Shown: positions 35,201-47,200 of the stretch, one piece after another
How positions within the stretch are numbered: the first letter of the stretch is position 1
How the letters are laid out: every line of letters begins with the position of its first letter
Origin: Arcuatula senhousia
Lineage: Eukaryota > Mollusca > Bivalvia > Mytilida > Mytilidae
Direction of reading: 5' to 3'
DNA: 64,000 nt
Assembly: GCA_963971305.1 (NCBI GenBank)
Contig: OZ020314.1
Coordinates: forward strand, 682,001-746,000
Notes under the pieces: generated by a model
Told to the model about the DNA's origin: nothing
Seen by the model: the letters and a program-made list of their open reading frames with translations, nothing else
Database searches by the model: none
Position numbers and translations under genes: made by a program

Positions 35201-38200
35201 TATTATGTCTTCAACCTCTTGTTGTAAATCGTTTACATCTTTCCTAAATTGTAGGATATCTTCCACCATTTGGCTTCTGATATCTTGGTCCAGTCTTTTG
35301 TGTTCTAAATCGTTTACTTCAGTAGTTAAGGATCCTTTGCTCAATCTCTCTACTGCCTGTTGAAGATATTGCAAATCTAGATGCATGAATTATTTGAGGA
35401 TCTTAAAAGATATGCTTTTGAGATTCAAAGGTAAAGAAATGTCAAGGTCATTTGGTAATTGACTAAGTGACATTTTCCTATGGACCAACCGAAGTGATTC
35501 TTTATTGATTTCTATCTCACAGATAAGTGCAGATCTTGGTTTGTCATGGAGTTTTGTTTGGTCTTCCTTTAATGGATTTGACACATTGAATTGAGAATAT
35601 GCAGAGCGGCTGTATGCTATAGCAGACAGGAACTGCTTACTCCTACGGCGCACCTGAGTTCACTCTAGTTATGACTAGAGTTCACTTGTTGATTTCTGTT
35701 CAGTTAATTTTCTGGTTCTGTTCTTTTTAACTTTTGACACATTGGTGCCTCTTTGCTTCTATCATAGTCATTGAGAAACAGACTAACCATAAAAGACTGA
35801 ACACAAATCAATTTTGTCAGTCATCTAGTGTAAAATGAGGTCAAGGTCAGATATCAAGTGACGGATGCAATAACTCTATTTTAATTCATCATTTCTTAAA
35901 TATCTGATGCAGAGCTATTATAATTTTCAAGTAACTCATATTCCACTAAACTCTTACAAAAAAGATCACATCAAGTTTCATCAAACTCCATCAAGCGCTT
36001 TAAGATTAGTTGCCCTTATGACCTAGATAGACAGACCTACCTTGGTTGTTATCATAACTCAACAAGTGATGTCTTGGGGTTTTTTTTGCCCAAATTTATG
36101 ACATTTTATTGCCCTTTGACATGATTTGTACACTTTTTCTACAACCGCTCTGTCCATTCTGTCCCTTTTTTAAAATGGTTAGGGACAAATAACCAAAATG
36201 CATTTGGAAAATCCCTATGGTGATAAGTTATATTACATCAAAATTTCACAATTCACAGCACTGTTACAGTACTTGAACCGATCAATGCAACAGTTTTTGC
36301 GATCCGTCACGCGTCATCAATCAGTCACCAATCAGTCATCGATCCGGTCTCAATCATTCACCGATCTGTCATCAATCAGTCACCAATCCGTCATCGATCA
36401 GTCACCAATCCGTCCGAGCCTATACGTCAAATGCATCCCATGATGCAATTTACCAATCCGTCACGCGTCAATTCAATCTAAAATACGGAATCTTTAAATT
36501 CGTTTCGCTTATTGTATCACGTGACTTCTTGATCGAATGCATAAAAATAAATGTAATTTTTAAGTGGGACATTAGACGTGTTTTATACCAATAATTAAAC
36601 ATAGAATATTACAAAGCACATCCGAATTGTGCTTAAATAAATATTAAAGTCTTACTTTAATGTAAAGACATAACACATTTCTGTTTTAAAATGCGAAAAT
36701 TCATACGATTTTTTATGTCAAATATATTATATTTTAAAATGCCTCATTTAAAATCTTGTGATAAAATTATTTTGAAAACATTTTTTTTTGTGATTGTTAT
36801 AAAACCATCATATAATATTAGGCTCAAACATCAGATTTTTAATTTCTTATACATTTGTAAGCTTGCATAAGAAATGTTTGGTCTTAACAATTCTGTTTCT
36901 GTTTAGGTACTGGAAAGTTCTATATAAATTCTATAATGGAAATAAATTTTCCTGATAATCTCTTCAAAATGGTTAAATATTCACCTTATTTTTAAAGTTA
37001 AAGATATGAAGTTATTCAAGTTTTCAAAATATTATAGCATTTATGTGTCAAATCTGATGAAAATAGTTGTTTCGCAAACAATTTCATGTCAACTTTATTC
37101 AACCGTCATATAATTTTATGCTCAAATATAAGATTTTACTAAAGTTTCATATATTTTACATAAGAAATTTGTAAATGTGATCTATATTCCTTTGTGAACA
37201 AATTTTCTTTATTGTCTCTTTACTATATGAACCTTATTTTTTAATCAGCAATATGTAGTTATGCAACTTTTCAAGTTGTCTTAGCATAAATGTGTCAAAC
37301 TTGATGAAAATAGTTGTTTCGCAAACAATTTCATGTCAACTTTATTCAACCGTCATATAATTTTATGCTCAAATATAAGATTTTACTAAAGTTTCATATA
37401 TTTTACATAAGAAATTTGTAAATATGATCTATATTCCTTTGTGAACAAATGTTCTTTATTGTCTCTTTACTATATGAACCTTAATTTTTAAGTCAGCAAT
37501 ATGTAGTTATGCAAATTTTCAACTTATCTTAGCATTAATGTGTCAAACCTGATGAAAAAAATTGATTCGCAAACATTTTCTTGGCAATTTTATTAACCCG
37601 TCATATAATTTTATGCTCAAATATAAGATTTTACTATAGTTTCATATATTTTACATAAGAAATTTGCAAATATGATCTATATTCCTTTGCGAACAAATTT
37701 TCTTCATAATCTCTTAACATTATGAGCCTTATTTTTTAAGTCAGCAATATGTAGTTATGCAACTTTTCAAGTTGTCTTAGCATAAATGTGTCAAACCTGA
37801 TGTAAAAAGTTGTTTCACAAACATTTTCTTGGCAATTTGATTAACCCGTCAAATATTTTATGCTAAAATAGAAGATTTTACTATAGTTACATATATTTTA
37901 CATAAGAAATTTGTAAATGTGATCTATATTCCTTTTCGAACAAATTTTCTTTATTGTCTCTTTAATATATGAACCTTATTTTTTAAGTCAGCAATATGTA
38001 GTTATGCAACTTTTCAACTTAATATCTTAGCATTAATGTGTCAAACCTATGAGAAAAGTTGTTTCGCAAACATTTTCTTGGCAATTTTATTAAACTGTCA
38101 TATAATTTAATGCTCATATAGAAGATTTTACTATAGTTTCATATATTTTACATAAGAAATTTGCAAATGTGATCTATATTCCTTTGCGAACAAATTTTCT

Positions 38201-41200
38201 TCATAATCTCTTAACTTTATGAACCTTATCTTTTAAGTCAGCAATATGTAGTTATGCAACTTTTCAACTTATCTTAGCATTAATGTGTCAAACCTGATGA
38301 AAAAAGTTGATTCGCAAACATTTTCTTGGCAATTTTATTAAACCGTCATATAATTTTATGCTCATATAGAAGATTTTACTATAGTTTCATATATTTTACA
38401 TAAGAAATTTGCAAATGTGATCTATATTCGTTTGCGAACAAATTTTCTTCATAATCTCTTAACTTTAAGAACCTTATTTTTTAAGTCAACAATATGTAGT
38501 TATGCAACTTTTCAACTTATCTTAGCATTAATGTGTCAAACCTGTTGAAAAAAAGTTGTTTTGCAAACATTTTCTTGGCAATTTTATTAAACCGTCATAT
38601 AATTTTATGCTAAAATAGAAGATTTTACTATAGTTTCATAAATTTTACATAAGAAATTTGTAAATGTGATCTATCTTCCTTTGCGAACAAATTTTCTTAA
38701 TTGTCTTTTACTATATGAACCTTATTTTTTAAGTCAGCAATATGAAGTTATGCAACTTTTCAAGTTGTCTTAGCATAAATGTGTCAAACCTGATGTAAAA
38801 AGTTGTTTCGCAAACATTTTCTTGGCAATTTTATTAACCTGTCATATAATTTTATGCTCAAATATAAGATTTTACTATAGTTTCATATATTTTACATAAG
38901 AAATTTGCAAATATGATCTATATTCCTTTGCGAACAAATTTTCTTCATAATCTCTTAACATTATGAACCTTATTTTTTAAGTCAGCAATATGTAGTTATG
39001 CAACTTTTCAACTTATCTTAGCATTAATGTGTCAAACCTGATGAAAAAAGTTGTTTTGCAAACATTTTCTTGGCAATTTTATTAAACCGTCATATAATTT
39101 TATGCTCATATAGAAGATTTTACTATAGTTTCATATATTTTACATAAGAAATTTGCAAATGTGATCTATATTCCTTTGCGAACAAATTTTCTTCATAATC
39201 TCTTAAGTTTATGAACCTTATTTTTTAAGTCAGCAATATGTAGTTATGCTATTTTTCAACTTAATATACCATGTATGTGTCAAATCTGATGTAAAAAGTT
39301 GTTTCGCAAACAATTTCTTGTCAATTTTATCAAACCATCATATAATTTTATGCTCAAATATAAGATTTTACTAAAATTTCATATATATTACATAAGAAAT
39401 ATGCAAACGTGATCTATATTCCTATGTGAACAAATTAAACACAGTGAATTAAAAAAAAATAAAATAAAATTTACTAGATTATTGATATCTCCTGAATTAT
39501 TTATTCTTAATTATATGTTACAAATTTTTGAAATAATTGTTCTAAGCAGAACCCTTTTACATTTTAAAGATTTTTTCATCACAGTTTCTGTTTTTGTATT
39601 TAAAAATCAGAACAAATAAAATAAAGGCAGTGTCTGCGCGTCCACGCCGCGTGGATGAATAGACCACAGGCTGCGCGTCCACGCTTCCGATATAACGAGT
39701 AATTAAGGATTTTTTCCGGACAATTTCCGTTATTTCGTAATTTTTATAAACTTCCCAATGCGTAGAGCAATAAAGTAATTGATATTTAAACATAGAAATG
39801 TATTTTAATATTCACTGATATACAATTTAAGTATCAAATAAGTGAAAATTAGCGAAAACTGCTAGAATTTCGTAATTGTTTTTATTAATTTTTATAAATC
39901 ATCAAAGGGAATGCAGTGTAAACAATAATTCTTTGGGAATTCCAAAAAAAAATATAAAGAATGATATAAAAACGTAATTATGGTCTAAAAGAAACCAGAA
40001 AACTCTTACTGAACCGCTTTAATGCAGACTGCATAAAATAATTGCAGTGAAGATATATTAAAATCGTATACATGTAACAGTTATGCTATCAGTCGGACAC
40101 GGAAAGAATCTTTCCACAGGAATTTTAAGCTTACGGCATACACTACTACATATACTTATGATAGAACGAGGACTTGCTCACATCTATCAATATTATGCCA
40201 GGATTCAAATGATAAAAGTTGGTACTAAAAATCTATAGCTTGAACAATCAGTCTCTATCAATAATTGAATTCTTTGTCATTATTTGTACCTGGAAATGTC
40301 AAAGTTCCGTGACATTAGATGCGAAATGTGCATGCCGAAATGCAAATACCGGAAGCGTGGACGCGCAGCCTGTAGTCTATTCGTCCACGCGGCGTGGACG
40401 CGCAGACACTTCCTAAAATAAAATTATATTAGTATTATTTTTATAGAAGAAAAGAACACGAACTTTGCCTATTTAGTTTAAAGGAAGTACTATGTAAACA
40501 ATTATTAAATTCATTAGATTAATAATATTAACATATTTAAATAGAAAATGTATGTTTTATTTAACATTATAGCATAATTTATTTAAAACAAATTAAATTA
40601 ACGCCATGACTGGTTTGTGTTGCGATATATGTTATAAACGTATAAGTATAAATGATAACTTCGTTTCACAGAAGAGTTTTCTAATTATACCGATCGATCG
40701 TATCAGTCAAAATAACGGATCGATAGCCCGGTTACCTATGGTATCCGTCATCCGTCCAATCCGTCCGATCCGTCATCAATCAGTCAACAACGCGTCACCA
40801 ATCATTCACCAATCCGTCATCAATCAGTCATCAATTCGGTCCGAACGCGTCATCAATCCGTCACCGATCAGTCAACGATCCGTCAAAGTGTTGCATTGAT
40901 CGGTTCAAGTACTGTAAGGATCATCACGTCTAAGTGTTTTTACATCTTTTTTATTCTGTCTGACTATGAGCTAAATGTTTTAGGCTTAACACACAGGGTT
41001 TTTATACCTTTGTAATAGGAACAGTTTTTGTTAAAATATTATTATGTAATTTAATTCTTTATTTTTCTGATTTTTTATAAAATCAAATTTAGATTTTATT
41101 TTTACTTAGTTAAGGATGCTGGAGGGTCAGCTTTTGAGATTTTTGACATTTTTTTTGGAATCCTCGGGTTTTTCCATCACAATGAGGCGAACATTTTTGC

Positions 41201-44200
41201 ATGGTAACCCATATTTTTATTATGTGTAAGGTCTTCATTGCATCATAAATGTCAGTTTTACAAATTCATTTCAAATTTTCATCACTTTTTCATAGGTTTA
41301 AACAGCTGAACAGTCAGACGTTCTGGCTGCTGACAAAGAGTTAGCATCAAACTGAACAAGTCGCCACTTCAGGACATGAACAAGACTGGACCAACCCGCC
41401 ACCACAGCAGCATTCAACTCAAATTCATTGGATTTTCGAAAATGTGCTAACTTTTATTCTTTGGACTTTAAAATATTTCATTTTCACTTTGAATCAAATT
41501 TAATTGTGAAATTCTAAACTTTGGACTTTGTGAAATCTTCAACTTTGAATTATTTTTGTTACTGTTTTTAAAACTGAATTTTGTTTATATAAATTGTTAA
41601 AACTTGTTTGTTTTGTCTGATATAAGCATGCAACGCCACGCCCACATTGCCCTACGGGTCTTTGCACTGCTAAACCTAGCTTCCCCTAAGGTGGTGCACG
41701 GACTATGCGGTGACACCTTGAATGCTTCAATTTTTGGGCAAGCGCAGGGAAGCCTTATGTAGTCTATAGAGTAGTGATGATTTTCGCGTTTTTTTTCAGT
41801 CTAGACGGAGTGATTTTCCTGCATCCAGTCTGGCAAAAAGCTTTATTTTCTATATTACTTTTCAATATTTGTTAACATGAAACACACTTTTATAAATCTC
41901 TAGTTTTATTGGCATTTTATATGACCAGCACAAGTTTTATGTATTCCTTTGCATTCTATTTGATGAATTATTTAGCTAGACAGTCAGGGGTGTAACTTTA
42001 ATAAGTTATTACAGAAAAATAACAGTCATGTGTTATTAGAGTTGGTTTTTTGAGTTGTTTTTTCTTGATTATGTATAATTTTCTTAATCTCTAATAACAT
42101 GTGGCTGTTATTTTTTAAAGCAACCATTTCATGTCCTGTTTTGATTAACTCTGCAGATCTCTAAACCTCTTTGCGCAGTGACTTAATTGATAGAATTTAC
42201 TAATTATAATGGCTTATCAATGAAGTATTTGTTTGTTATTATGTGTTTTCTAATAACTATGGCCTGTTATTACAGATAACAGTGAACACCTCAAACCCCA
42301 TATCATTCATTTGGTATGATTCATTGTAAATGTGGTTATTAAATTGAGAAAGAATTGGTTAATTCTATCAATTAAGTCACTGCGCAAAGATGTAGAGAGA
42401 CCCTAAGAGGCAAATTCAAGCATAAAATGGAATGATTGCTTAAAATATTAACAACCATATGTTATTACAGATTCAGAAAGTTATACATAATCAAGAGTAG
42501 ACAACTCAAAAAACCACCTGTAATAACACATGACTTTTATTTTCTGTAATAACTTATTTAAGTTACTCCCCTGACTGCTAGAGGAGATAGAATATACATT
42601 ATGTATTCATCTATTACTTCATTGGTTAGTATAAATATTTCTCTTATTTGATTGGTCAATGCAAGGATTCTGTTGGGTTCATTCATAAAATTTAATACAC
42701 AATACACATCAATAGGACAAGTCCATTTTAATCGAAGGGATGTTTCAATCGATTCAATTTTTGTATTGTGTTCATTTACGTTGAGAGCATCTGCATTTGA
42801 CCATCCCTTCTTTGCTCACCAATTATTTTGCAAATATTTGAACAATAAACTTTAACAGAGAATAAATCTACTATAGTACTTATATATATTGCTTGCCTTT
42901 AAACGCTTTAGCACTTTGATTTGTACTAGTTACTTACCTGGCTAAGCTCAGTCCACATGGTACTGAAGACACTCTGCTCTATTTTGCAATGCTCAATATG
43001 AGCTAGGAGATTCCTATACTTTCTGATATGCTCCACATCATCTTCGTCTGATATATCATTGGCATGAGGAGGGAATCCCCAACCCCGAGCTGGTAGCGGC
43101 ACTATCAATGTATTTCTGATCAACTTATAGAGGAGCGAGAAATCAAATGTTGATGACGCAGGCAACATTGGTATAGCTACAAAACATAATGATATCGGAT
43201 ATTTCTATTTTCTTTGTGTGTTCAAATTGTAAATCTTCATTTAGCAGAGCAGAAACTTTAAAAGATTTGCTAGTTGACAATTTTGTCATGTAGGTAGAAA
43301 GTCTATTAGACTCGAATAAAATGAAGGGAGAGGGTTGTGAAGCTTCTGAAGTTGAACATTTTAGCCAGCATTTTTTTTTTCGTTATCTGGAAATTAATAG
43401 TTTTACATTTTATGAGCCCAAAACTAAAAGGGGGAATCCCTTCGTTCTATTGGACACTTTTGCAAAGCCTCTTAACATGTATTTTTAAGCACAAAAAAGG
43501 TATTCTATATCTGTAATCTTTTCCATTGTATATGTGTAAACACCTAAGTATGTGGTAAACATAGAGTCTTAGACCTAGGAGCATAAAATTGGTATACACC
43601 ACACGGTACTATAGGATAAAACTATATGCAAAATATCAAACCTCTGGGTCATGTAGTTGCTGAGAAATCTGTGAAGGAAATTAATCTAGGGACGGACGGA
43701 TGGATGGACGGACAAAAAGACACACAGAGTAATTCCTATATACCACCCCCAAATTTTGTTTGCGGGGAATATAAAAATGTTAGATATAAGGAGGCTTCAA
43801 TTGATCTAAAATTCCACTAACATTTGATTTAATGTATTTACCTGGGAAGAGTAAGTTAAGCTGGTCCTTGTTACATTTCATTGAATGTGTATATCTTAAG
43901 TTGTGTTCATGTGTGCTTAGATGGCCATGTAATGAACCTGGTGGCACATGGCTATCAAAATAATGGCGGACAGAATCTGTGCCAATGTTCAAACACAAAA
44001 GGTATATCCTTAAATAGTTTGTTTCTTCAGATAAAACAGCACTTGTTGTATCTAAAATAAAAGTGTAAAGACCTATAAGAACTTCATATAATCAAATATG
44101 ACTTCGACAAAATAAAACTCATACATGTACTACCACTTTAAATAAAAGAGGGGAATTGATACATATAACGTTTTAAAACATCTGCAATTTGTCGGATGTT

Positions 44201-47200
44201 CAAATTTTAGCCATATTTTGACAATTCAAAAAATCTAAACGACAGTTTTATACCACATATGATAATATTCAACTGTACCATTTTTGTTACTTCTTTGGTG
44301 TCAGATGATTTTACATTTGAAAAAGTTTATGAACCTAGGGTCGTCAGATGCTGGACACCAAATGATGGATGATTGGTTTGAACAAAATTAATCTTAATAC
44401 TTACAGAAAATAATGACATGAAGAATAGGTATACGTAACACAGCCTGCATAAACAAGTGGAAATCTAAATACTAAAATGAATATGCCCAAAAGACATAAA
44501 ACCCCATCTTGCTACATTTATTTGGGATGGATGGACAACACTGCAAGTTTCAATGTACTTCATACAAAGTAAACCTACCAACATTGATTGTCAGTGGGTT
44601 GCTGGAGACTTGGTCACCCTCAAATGTTAATTTACAGACATACACTCCAGAGTCTTCAGCTTTAACATGACGGACAGTCAGAGACGGAGTATCTACAGTA
44701 CCACCACTATATTTGTCTGGAGTCAGCTGAATGTCCTCCCCAGATCCTCGATATCTGGTCCATAGAACAGCTGAAGGTGTAGACTCTCCATTAAAAGTAC
44801 AGGTCAGGATCAGTGAACTTCCCTGTAAGACTGTGGTCTTCTCAGATGATATTGTAACTTTTTTTGGCTCTGAAAATGTGGAAACATGTGGTAAGATGGA
44901 ATCATTAATATTAGATGACCAATGAAGTTGTACAAATTGAGAACACTCCATACCAATTTGGACTCTTTATTTGGGAAAGGTATTAAGGCCTGATATAAAA
45001 TTACAAATAACAAAACGCGGGTATAAACGGTTAATTTGGATATGCTATGTATCGATATTTCAAGGAGTAACCGCTCATCATTAGCATTTTAACCAAAACA
45101 TTGGAAGGTCAAATTCCAAAACAGTTGAAAACGAAAAGTACTCAAAACCAAAACGTTCGAACAAGGAAGCCAAATCCAGCACCGAGGATATCGACCATGT
45201 GCAGACAAGTAAGGGTTAGTTAAGACAGGTTAATCTTTGAAATTCAGGAAAAAGTAATGAAAAATGGTAAATTTTGAATTTTTTAGGGCAATAACTCCTA
45301 AAAGGAATGGTCCTACAGCTTTGACCTAATTACATGAAATGTAGATCTTGATGTGCATAATTATATGCAATTTGATTTTTTGAAATATCTTTTATAGTTT
45401 TCAAGATATAGGGCTAAATAACTGCAAAATTTTGAAAAAAATCCAGAAAAAGGGCAATAACTCCTACATTTGTTGTTGGATCTATTTGAAAACTTCTGGG
45501 CAGGTTGATCTTGGGGTGCTGATCACTTTTACTACATGCCATAATTTTGATATCTGTGACTGGTTTTGAGTTATTTGCAAAAAACTATATTTGACCCCCT
45601 TGTTCTTTTTTTAGTAACAGCCGCCATATTTTTTGACGTATCAAAAATCCCAACGCAAACTTTTTGTACAATACCCTAAAGAACAACCATATCAAGTTTC
45701 GCTGCATTTGGCCAAGCAGTTTCAGACAGATTTCGGATCAGGTGAGCTAACAAAAAGGACAGGATTATCTGGGTTACGGACTTGCCAGAGACATCAGTTT
45801 CCTTGGCAGAGCATCACATTAAAAATTGCTAACACTAGGTTAGGTTCATCAAAGAAATGTTTTGGGAGACTTCATGCGCTCATAAACAAATATTGGATTT
45901 CTATTTCTCAGATGAGTGCAGATGTTGTTTTGTCATTCATTTTATCTTGTCTTCATTTACAAGATTTGACACATCTAAGTGACCATTGGCAGTTTGACAG
46001 GTGTACTAGAGCAAGCAATAACTCCTTACTCTTCCGGAGCATCTGAGTAAACTCTCGTTACGACTTGAGTTCACATTGTTGATTTGTGTTTTTAAATGGT
46101 TTGCGTTTTTTTTGTGCTGCTATCGTTTATCTTTACAGGTTTTATCATTGCCCTTTCGGACACTCAAATAACCCATCCTCTTTGCTTCCTGTAATTTCCA
46201 CAAAAGTCTAACAAAAAGTTTTACACAACAGCCAATAAGTAAGAATACCATGTTTCAATGAACTTAATACAAAGTTTTAAACCTACCAACATTGATTGTC
46301 AGTGGGTTGCTGGAGACTTGGTCACCATCAAATGTTAATTTACAGACATACACTCCAGAGTCTTCAGCTTTAACATGATGGACAGTCAGAGATGGAGTAT
46401 CTACAGTACCACCACTATATTTGTCTGGAGACAGCTCAATGCCATCCCCAGATTCTCGATATCTGGTCCATAGAACAGCTGAAGGTTTAGACTCTCCATT
46501 AAAAGTACAGGTCAGGATCAGTGAGCTTCCCTGTAAGACTGTGGTCTCCTCAGATGATATTGTTACTTTTATTGGTTCTAAAAATAAAGAAAAACATGTG
46601 ATTAGATGAATTAAATAATAAACATTTGTTTTTGCCTGCAATAACAATGTCTCCACCCTTCCCCATTTTTTTTCTAAGTTCCAAAAGTTAATTAACTCCA
46701 CAAAAATGTAAGGATCAAAATGACCTGGTCATATGCACGGTGACAATTACATGTGGTGTCCTTCCGAAATACCAAATTTAGTTGAAATCGGTTCAGTAGT
46801 TTCAGACGAGTTGTACTGACAAGATGATAAATGAAGATTTTCAGTAAATTTCTTAGCTCAAGGGGCCATAACTCCGACAAAAATTGGAGGAAAAAAGTTT
46901 CAGTGGAGTTGCCCTGACAAGATTTTCACCAAATTTCCAAGTTCAGAGGGCCATAACTCCCACAAAAATTGGAGTATAAAAATTTCCTGATCAAATGCAT
47001 GGCACCTTATGGTGTCCTTCCTACATACCAAGTTTTGTTGAAATCAGTTCAGTAGTTTCAGAGGAGTTGTGCTAACAAACTTATGACAGACAGATGGACA
47101 GACAGGACAAAAACAATATGTCTCCCATCAAACTACCTAGTCAATATTGTAATTAAAACTTTTTATCTATCTTTTACGGTTTGCAATTCAATTAGGAAAA

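Larger units (their letters stand above)
36264..40917. mobile_element. Large TIR element with 11-bp subterminal arrays, carrying a 247-bp satellite
   Basis: Perfect 29-bp inverted ends (36264-36292 and 40889-40917, starting TTACAGTACTTGAACCG). Inside each end is an array of ~11-bp units (GTCACCAATCC, GTCATCAATCA) in the same orientation at both ends (36310-36475 and 40740-40885). The interior holds the 247-bp satellite and a nested GC-rich TIR element. No transposase. No clear target duplication was found. It lies in intron 5 of the STAND gene. Confidence 0.65.

Noticed and set aside
35390..35653. 87-residue frame on - next to the coiled-coil exon as an extra exon
   Set aside because: It is the antisense of a Penelope-like tail and lacks a phase-compatible splice pair.
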